A DNA stretch of 14,704 bases from the NCBI GenBank assembly GCA_903859265.1, contig CAIOLZ010000200.1, forward strand, positions 1 through 14,704, read 5' to 3'. The translations under genes were made by a program, and so were the position numbers. This document shows positions 6,722 to 11,995 of the stretch, piece after piece (within the stretch, counting starts at the first letter, position 1; each line of letters opens with the position of its first letter). This DNA comes from an uncultured beta proteobacterium. Its GTDB lineage: Bacteria; Pseudomonadota; Gammaproteobacteria; Burkholderiales; Burkholderiaceae_C. The notes beneath the pieces are model-generated. The model saw nothing but the letters and a program-made list of their open reading frames with translations, was not told where the DNA came from and made no database searches.

Positions 6722-7951
6722 ATGAATTCGTTTGACCAAGCCGTTGCCGGGGTAACGGACCAAATCCAATCGGCAATTGCCGAAAAAACGCCGCTGCACA
6801 TTCGCGGCGGCGGCAGCAAAGATTTTTATGTCCCGCTCGGCAACGGCCGTTTGCTCGATACCCGCGCACTCAACGGCAACATTATTTACGAGCCCAGTGA
6901 GCTGGTGGTCACCGCCGGTGCCGGCACGCCACTCATAGCCATCGAGCACCTGCTCGCCGGGCAAGGCCAGTGCCTGCCGTTCGAGCCGCCGCATTACCGC
7001 TGGTCTTGTACCGGTGAATCGCCTGCCACCCTGGGCGGCATGGTGGCGTGTGGACTGAGCGGCCCGGCGCGCGCCAGCACGGGCGCCGTGCGCGAGTTTG
7101 TGCTGGGCCTCAAGCTGATCAACGGGCTGGGACAACAACTGACCTTTGGCGGACAGGTGATGAAAAACGTGGCCGGTTATGACGTGTCGCGTTTGATGGT
7201 GGGCGCGCTCGGTACGCTTGGCGTCCTCACCGAGGTGTCGCTGAAAGTGCTGCCCATAGCGCCGGCCGAAACCACGCTGTGTTTTGAATTGGACCAGGAA
7301 CAGGCTTTGGAACAACTGCATCGGTGGGGTGCGCAACCTCTGCCATTGAACGCCAGTTGCTGGGTGTTCGACAGTAATGAGGCGGGAAGTAAACATCTGC
7401 TGTTTGTACGGTTGCGCGGCGCGGTGGCGGCGGTCGAGGCGGCGTGTGTGCGGATGTTGCGCGACGCGCCAGGCAACCGCATGCAAAGCCCGGACGCTGC
7501 CGCTCAGGCCCGGTCTTTCTGGGAGCATTGTCGTAACCAGCAGCTGCCGTTCTTTGTGCAAGGTGGCGGCCCTGATGACGCCCTGTGGCGTTTGAGTGTT
7601 CCGCCAACTGCGCCGGTTCTGAGCTTTGCCTTTGCTGCGAAGAACACAATGGTCGAGTGGCACGGTGCCCAGCGCTGGTTGTGGGCGCCACTGCGCCAAC
7701 GGGCGCATATTGAAGCAGCCGCGGCGGCGGCCGGTGGGAGCGCTTCTATTTTTGTGATGCCATTAGATTCCCGCATTGCAGAGCCCGATGCCGCTGGCCT
7801 CGCGGTGCGATTGCCGCAGGTAAGCAGCCGCCTGTTGCCGGGTGGTTCGGCCAGCGCCGCCACTGCTGCTATCGCCAGGCGTTTGCGGGCCAGCTTTGAC
7901 CCGCACGGTGTTTTCAACCCAGCATTTGAGCCTCTTGTCCATGCAAACTAA
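6722..7951 (+). CDS. glcE: Glycolate oxidase FAD-binding subunit GlcE
   Basis: FAD-binding subunit of the membrane-associated glycolate oxidase (GlcDEF), which oxidises glycolate (and D-lactate in some species) to the 2-oxo acid. The 409-residue protein has a PCMH-type FAD-binding domain. RGGGSKDF (28-35) and YEPSELVVTAGAGTPL (56-71) are followed by TLGGMVACGLSGPARASTG (103-121), then VMKNVAGYDVSRLMVGALGT with LGVLTEVSLKVLP (147-178). The C-terminal FDPHGVFNP is typical of the glycolate oxidase/FAD-linked oxidase family. I chose ATG 6722, preceded closely by AGGGG; the frame is open upstream to 6512, but that overlaps the lactonase gene. It overlaps glcF by 11 bp. E. coli GlcE is shorter (350 aa). 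The catalytic subunit gene glcD, usually directly upstream, is absent here. Confidence 0.92.
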   Translation: MNSFDQAVAGVTDQIQSAIAEKTPLHIRGGGSKDFYVPLGNGRLLDTRALNGNIIYEPSELVVTAGAGTPLIAIEHLLAGQGQCLPFEPPHYRWSCTGESPATLGGMVACGLSGPARASTGAVREFVLGLKLINGLGQQLTFGGQVMKNVAGYDVSRLMVGALGTLGVLTEVSLKVLPIAPAETTLCFELDQEQALEQLHRWGAQPLPLNASCWVFDSNEAGSKHLLFVRLRGAVAAVEAACVRMLRDAPGNRMQSPDAAAQARSFWEHCRNQQLPFFVQGGGPDDALWRLSVPPTAPVLSFAFAAKNTMVEWHGAQRWLWAPLRQRAHIEAAAAAAGGSASIFVMPLDSRIAEPDAAGLAVRLPQVSSRLLPGGSASAATAAIARRLRASFDPHGVFNPAFEPLVHAN

Positions 7952-9209
7952 TCTGGCGCCGCAGTATCAGGGAACTGCCGACGGCGAGGCCGCCGAGGCC
8001 ATTTTGCGCAAATGCGTGCACTGCGGGTTTTGCACCGCTACCTGCCCTACTTACCAAATTTTGGGTGACGAGCTCGACGGGCCGCGTGGGCGCATCTACC
8101 TCATGAAACAGGTGCTCGAAGGTGCGGCGCCGACGCGGGCCACCCAGCTGCATTTGGACCGTTGCCTGACCTGCCGTAACTGCGAGAGCACCTGTCCCTC
8201 GGGCGTGGATTACGGGCATCTCGTGGACATCGGTCGCAAGCTGGTGGACGCCCAGGTGCCCCGGCCCGCCGGCGAGTCGGTGTTGCGTTGGGCCCTGAAA
8301 GAGGGCCTGCCTTCACCACTCTTTGGTCCGGCGATGAAGCTCGGTCAAATGCTGCGCCCGCTGATGCCGGCCGCGCTGCAAAACAAAATACCGGTCGCCC
8401 GCAATCCGGGCAAGTGGCCCGAGCGCGAACACCCGCGCAAGGTGCTGATGCTGGCTGGCTGTGTGCAACCGTCCATGAGTCCCAACATCAACAGCGCGAC
8501 GGCCCGCGTACTGGATGCGGCAGGCATTCAGGCGGTGGTGGCGACCGGGGCTGGCTGCTGCGGCGCCGTCAAATTTCACCTCAATGACCAGGACGGCGGC
8601 ATGGACGCGATGCGCGCCAACATTGATGCCTGGTGGCCCTACATCGACCGGAAATCGAACGGCGCCAACGGCGTCCCGCCCATCGAAGCCATTGTCATGA
8701 ATGCCTCGGGTTGCGGCGTCACGGTCAAGGAATACGGACATATTCTTCGCAACGATCCGGCCTACGCTGCCAAGGCGCAACGGGTTAGCGAGCTGACCCG
8801 CGATTTGAGCGAATTGCTCCCTGACCTGGTGGCGCCACTCAAGCCCGTCCTGCGACCGCAAGCCTCAGGCGCATACCCCAAACTGGTGTTCCATCCGCCC
8901 TGTACCTTGCAGCACGGACAGCAGTTGCGCGGCGGCGTGGAACGGCATTTGAAGGAGCTGGGTTTCCAGGTGCGCGTTGCCGGCACCGAGTCGCATTTGT
9001 GCTGCGGGTCGGCAGGTACTTATTCGGTGCTGAACCCGGAGATCGGCTACCAGTTGCGGGACCGCAAGTTGGGAAATCTTGAGCCGGGCAATGACGAGAC
9101 CATCATCAGCGCCAATATCGGCTGTATCACCCATTTGCAAAGCGGCACCGATGCACCGGTGCGGCACTGGATTGAAGTGCTCGACGATGCGATCGCCGCC
9201 CCAATTTGA
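7941..9209 (+). CDS. glcF: Glycolate oxidase iron-sulfur subunit GlcF
   Basis: Iron-sulfur subunit that carries electrons from the flavin subunits of glycolate oxidase toward the quinone pool. The 422-residue protein opens with two ferredoxin-type 4Fe-4S motifs, CVHCGFCTATCP (Cys25, 28, 31, 35) and CLTCRNCESTCP (Cys75, 78, 81, 85). Two cysteine-rich CCG domains follow: GCVQP at 173 and GAGCCGAVKFH near 204-213, then HPPCTLQHG at 318-326 and CCGSAGTYSVLNPEIG at 354-369. Length and domain order are those of GlcF. ATG 7941 lies inside the glcE end (11-bp overlap), showing translational coupling; the upstream open frame from 7842 lies within glcE and is not used. It is the last gene of the epimerase-lactonase-glcEF run. 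LutA/LldE-type or GlpC-type proteins share the motifs, but adjacency to glcE settles the call. Confidence 0.94.
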   Translation: MQTNLAPQYQGTADGEAAEAILRKCVHCGFCTATCPTYQILGDELDGPRGRIYLMKQVLEGAAPTRATQLHLDRCLTCRNCESTCPSGVDYGHLVDIGRKLVDAQVPRPAGESVLRWALKEGLPSPLFGPAMKLGQMLRPLMPAALQNKIPVARNPGKWPEREHPRKVLMLAGCVQPSMSPNINSATARVLDAAGIQAVVATGAGCCGAVKFHLNDQDGGMDAMRANIDAWWPYIDRKSNGANGVPPIEAIVMNASGCGVTVKEYGHILRNDPAYAAKAQRVSELTRDLSELLPDLVAPLKPVLRPQASGAYPKLVFHPPCTLQHGQQLRGGVERHLKELGFQVRVAGTESHLCCGSAGTYSVLNPEIGYQLRDRKLGNLEPGNDETIISANIGCITHLQSGTDAPVRHWIEVLDDAIAAPI

Positions 9210-9234
9210 GTGCTCCGCGTCATAATGCGGTCGG

Positions 9235-9251
9235 GCGCAAAGCGCTTTTTT
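9235..9251 (+). terminator. Weak hairpin plus T-tract after glcF
   Basis: GCGC-AAA-GCGC (9235-9245) followed by six T bases (9246-9251) has the form of an intrinsic terminator for the glcEF operon. The stem is only four GC pairs, possibly lengthened by two G-U pairs, so it may be weak or unused. The same bases include the perfect palindrome AAAGCGCTTT (9239-9248), which could instead be a protein-binding site upstream of the FecR-domain gene. A CATAAT at 9221-9226 looks like a -10 box but has no matching -35 at normal spacing. Confidence 0.3.
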
Positions 9252-9274
9252 CTCTGTAAGGGCGGGCATTAAAA

Positions 9275-10015
9275 ATGCAAAAGCATGATGAAGTTGATGA
9301 TCCCCGTCGTGAGTGGCTGATCAAGGCGCTGACGGCAGGTTTGTTTGCATCTGGCTGGACCAGCGCGCAGGCGCAAAGCGCCAGTTTTTTGGGTTCAAAG
9401 CCAGGCAAACTTCCGCCAGGCCAATCCGTTTACAGCTTGACGGGAGCCGTTCTGGTCAACGGTCAGCCGGCAAACATGCAAACCGCCATTCACCCGGGCG
9501 ACAAGGTTGAGACCGGTAAAAGCAGCGAGCTGATTTTTGCCGTGAGTACGCATGCCATGATTCTGCGTGCCGACAGCAGCCTGGTCATTGAACAGCCACC
9601 GCCAGAGTCCATCGCGTCAATCGTGATTGGCGGCTTGCGGCTGCTTACCGGCAAACTGCTTTCGGTGTCGCGCAATTCACCGATGCGGGTGACCACCAGT
9701 ACGGCCACCATCGGTATCCGTGGCACCGGGTTTTACGTGGAATCTGCGCCCGACCTGTCTTACTTCTGCACCTGCTACGGGACAACGCAAATTCAGGCAA
9801 CCGATGACCCTGCCAGTTCGGAGTCTGTCACGGCCAAGCACCATGACCGCCCTTTGTATATCACCAAAGACGCAGGGGACGGCCGAAACATCCGTAATGC
9901 ACCCTTTGTGAACCACACGGACCAGGAGCTTGCATTGATTGAAGCGCTGGTGGGTCGCACCACGCCGTTCGTGTTTGCCAAAGATGCCTACAACGGGCCG
10001 CGCCGGTCCTATTGA
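9275..10015 (+). CDS. FecR-domain exported protein
   Basis: A 246-residue protein with an N-terminal export signal and one FecR domain. The start shows PRREWLIKALTAGLFASG (10-27), a twin-arginine pair before a hydrophobic stretch ending in AQAQS. This resembles a Tat signal, though Sec export is not excluded. The FecR domain (about 50-175) shows HPGDKVETGKSSELIFAVS, RADSSLVIE, LRLLTGKLLSVS and TATIGIRGTGFYVE. After it comes a two-cysteine motif, FCTCYG (164-169), then HHDRPLYI. There is no transmembrane anchor like that of the sigma-regulator FecR, so it is more likely a periplasmic or surface-associated FecR-domain protein than an anti-sigma factor, and no sigma factor gene is nearby. ATG 9275 has TAAGGG about 12 bases upstream. 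Its last 7 bp overlap the end of the convergent heme lipoprotein gene. Function unknown. Confidence 0.85.
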   Translation: MQKHDEVDDPRREWLIKALTAGLFASGWTSAQAQSASFLGSKPGKLPPGQSVYSLTGAVLVNGQPANMQTAIHPGDKVETGKSSELIFAVSTHAMILRADSSLVIEQPPPESIASIVIGGLRLLTGKLLSVSRNSPMRVTTSTATIGIRGTGFYVESAPDLSYFCTCYGTTQIQATDDPASSESVTAKHHDRPLYITKDAGDGRNIRNAPFVNHTDQELALIEALVGRTTPFVFAKDAYNGPRRSY

Positions 10016-11991
10016 GGCGCTCCGTTGAGTATCCAGCCAACGAACAGGTCGTAATCCGCGCGGCCTGGTAAGCCTACCGGCAGGCTGGTGTCGAAGCCCG
10101 AAAGGGCTGCTGCGCCGGCACCATGGTGATTCCCCGAGGGTTTGCGCAAAAGCGGGCTGTCGATGATGTCGGTGAAGTTGATCCGGCCCCGCAGCTCGGT
10201 GTAAAACCACGTGTCGTTCGTTGCTGCATTACCAGTTCCGGATCGGTCGTAACTGTCGTAGCCAATCGGAGGCACGAGAGATTGCGTTAAAGAGTCTTTG
10301 GTGCTGGCATGGCAGTTCACGCATCCGGCGGGGCCGTTTTGCAACACGTTCTTGATGTCTGCAAAGTTCAAGGTGGCGGGGTCTTTGGCGAGCAGCGAGT
10401 TCACCACAATGGTGAGCGTCTTGGCGCTGCTGGTGCTCGTACCGTTCGACGCAACCAGCGAGACGGTATATGTCCCGTTCCCACCGTTGGCAGTGAACAC
10501 CGGTTGTGCGCTGTTGGCGTTGGTCAGCGTTGCATTGCCAGACGTGACGGTCCATTGGTAGCTCGTCGCATACAGGCTCATCGCTGCCGACAAAGTGGTG
10601 GTGGAGGATTTGATGACGCGATCCGGTCCCGGATCCGCCACGGGCCCGCCGGGCTTTTGTGCGCCATCACTGTAGCCGGCGCCCGCAAGATAGCTTGCCA
10701 TCGGTCCGTAAATAGCGGGCGTTGACCAGTACTTGTCATACACCAGCTTGGCCAAGGGCATATTGCCGCGCTCCACGACATGCGCGTGGATGCGGTCTCT
10801 ATAGCTGTCAAATTTGCCGAACGTGTCAAAGTTGATGTCCGACTGGTTGCCAGTGCCGCGCATGGCGTGGCATACGCGGCAGGAATTCGACACGGTGCTG
10901 AGGTACAGACTGCTTTGCCCGTTGGCCTGCCAGTCCGACGGCACGTAAGTGTCCACGGTGTTGCTTGCGGCTTGCGGCAACCCGTTGCCGCCGTACATCG
11001 CTTTCAAGGAATCCGCAGCGGTTCCCTGGTACTCATTGGGATTGGCCACCGCGCGGCAATCGTCCTCCGGGAAACCGGTGGGCTTGGTCGTGCCATAGGG
11101 CAGTGGCGTGGCGCACAAAACCATCTGGTTGAGGATTTTGATTTTTGCTTCCTGCGACGCTCGGGTAAAGCCGCTGAGCGTGGAGAAGTCAAACGATGCT
11201 GGTTCAAACGCATGCAATTGACCGGATATGTCTCCCCGAGCCCGTGAGGTGGAGTTGAGCAATTTGGGAAACAGCGGTTGACCGGTGGTCGGGTCTGGCG
11301 GCGTCAGCGCATCGCCACGCCCGCCATGGCAGGAAATGCAAATACCGGGCATTGCCTTTTCACCACGGCCATCCAGATCGGCCTGCGTTAGCCGGGCTCC
11401 GGTTATCGGATCGAAGGTATAGAACTTTGCAAAATTGACCGTCCCTCCGGGGCCCGGGCTGAATTCAATGCCATTGGTACCCAGATGCCATTGCTGCACC
11501 CCGTCAATGGCAGCCTGAAGGCTGAAAGGCGAGTAGGGCCCGTAGTCGCCGACCAGATAGTTTTCAACCACAAAAGCGATCGTGCCGTCCGCGTTCTGGT
11601 GACCAGTCATTTTGCGTCCGTAACCCAGATCACGCTGGTCCCCGATGATGATCGATTCTTCCACGATGCCCGGCCCGCTGGTTCCAAAGCCGTTCAAAGC
11701 TTTGAATTTGGCCAACGTGTCCCGGTCATTGCCCGGATCGATGGCCGCGTAATAGGCGTTGGCATATTGCGTCGTGTTGGTTTGAAAAGAGCCACCGGCA
11801 AGGACTTGCGGGTTGGGAAACAGCAGGAACCGGTCAGGGCCGTTGGTTGGTACAAAAACCTGGTTGGTGGGAATGATGTCCCCGCTGCCCGATGTGGTGG
11901 CGTCTCCCCCTCCGCCACACGCGCTCAGTAGCAACGCACTGGTCAATGCAAGGATGCACCAAGGGGATGCGCCGGTTCTCATAGTGTTCAT
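10009..11991 (-). CDS. Triheme c-type cytochrome lipoprotein with PKD-like domain
   Basis: A 660-residue lipoprotein: the signal peptide ends in LLLSAC (lipobox Cys25) followed by a flexible GGGGDATTSGSG run. Three c-type heme motifs are present: CISCH (218-222), CRVCH (371-375) and CVNCH (557-561). A Met in RGNMPLAK (408-415) could be the sixth ligand of the second heme, and His-His in SGNHHGAG (619-626) a ligand of the third. Residues 44-215, before the first heme, form a domain I cannot name (containing RDLGYGRKMTGHQNADG). Residues about 450-530 look like a PKD/Ig-type beta-sandwich between hemes two and three. The last part (540-660) resembles cytochrome c modules seen with PSD1-type proteins. 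ATG 11991 is 4 bp after the upstream barrel gene's stop, so they form one transcript. Likely anchored in the outer membrane, either face, as an electron-transfer protein. The partner and electron route are unknown. Confidence 0.88.
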   Translation of the reverse strand: MNTMRTGASPWCILALTSALLLSACGGGGDATTSGSGDIIPTNQVFVPTNGPDRFLLFPNPQVLAGGSFQTNTTQYANAYYAAIDPGNDRDTLAKFKALNGFGTSGPGIVEESIIIGDQRDLGYGRKMTGHQNADGTIAFVVENYLVGDYGPYSPFSLQAAIDGVQQWHLGTNGIEFSPGPGGTVNFAKFYTFDPITGARLTQADLDGRGEKAMPGICISCHGGRGDALTPPDPTTGQPLFPKLLNSTSRARGDISGQLHAFEPASFDFSTLSGFTRASQEAKIKILNQMVLCATPLPYGTTKPTGFPEDDCRAVANPNEYQGTAADSLKAMYGGNGLPQAASNTVDTYVPSDWQANGQSSLYLSTVSNSCRVCHAMRGTGNQSDINFDTFGKFDSYRDRIHAHVVERGNMPLAKLVYDKYWSTPAIYGPMASYLAGAGYSDGAQKPGGPVADPGPDRVIKSSTTTLSAAMSLYATSYQWTVTSGNATLTNANSAQPVFTANGGNGTYTVSLVASNGTSTSSAKTLTIVVNSLLAKDPATLNFADIKNVLQNGPAGCVNCHASTKDSLTQSLVPPIGYDSYDRSGTGNAATNDTWFYTELRGRINFTDIIDSPLLRKPSGNHHGAGAAALSGFDTSLPVGLPGRADYDLFVGWILNGAPQ

Positions 11992-11995
11992 GTTC

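Noticed and set aside
6389..7708. 439-codon minus-strand open frame across the lactonase end and glcE
   Set aside because: It spans two real, well-matched plus-strand genes, and its product has no domain or ribosome site that I can see.
9206..9226. TTGAGT and CATAAT as a promoter for the FecR-domain gene
   Set aside because: The two boxes are only 9 bp apart, too close for a sigma70 promoter.
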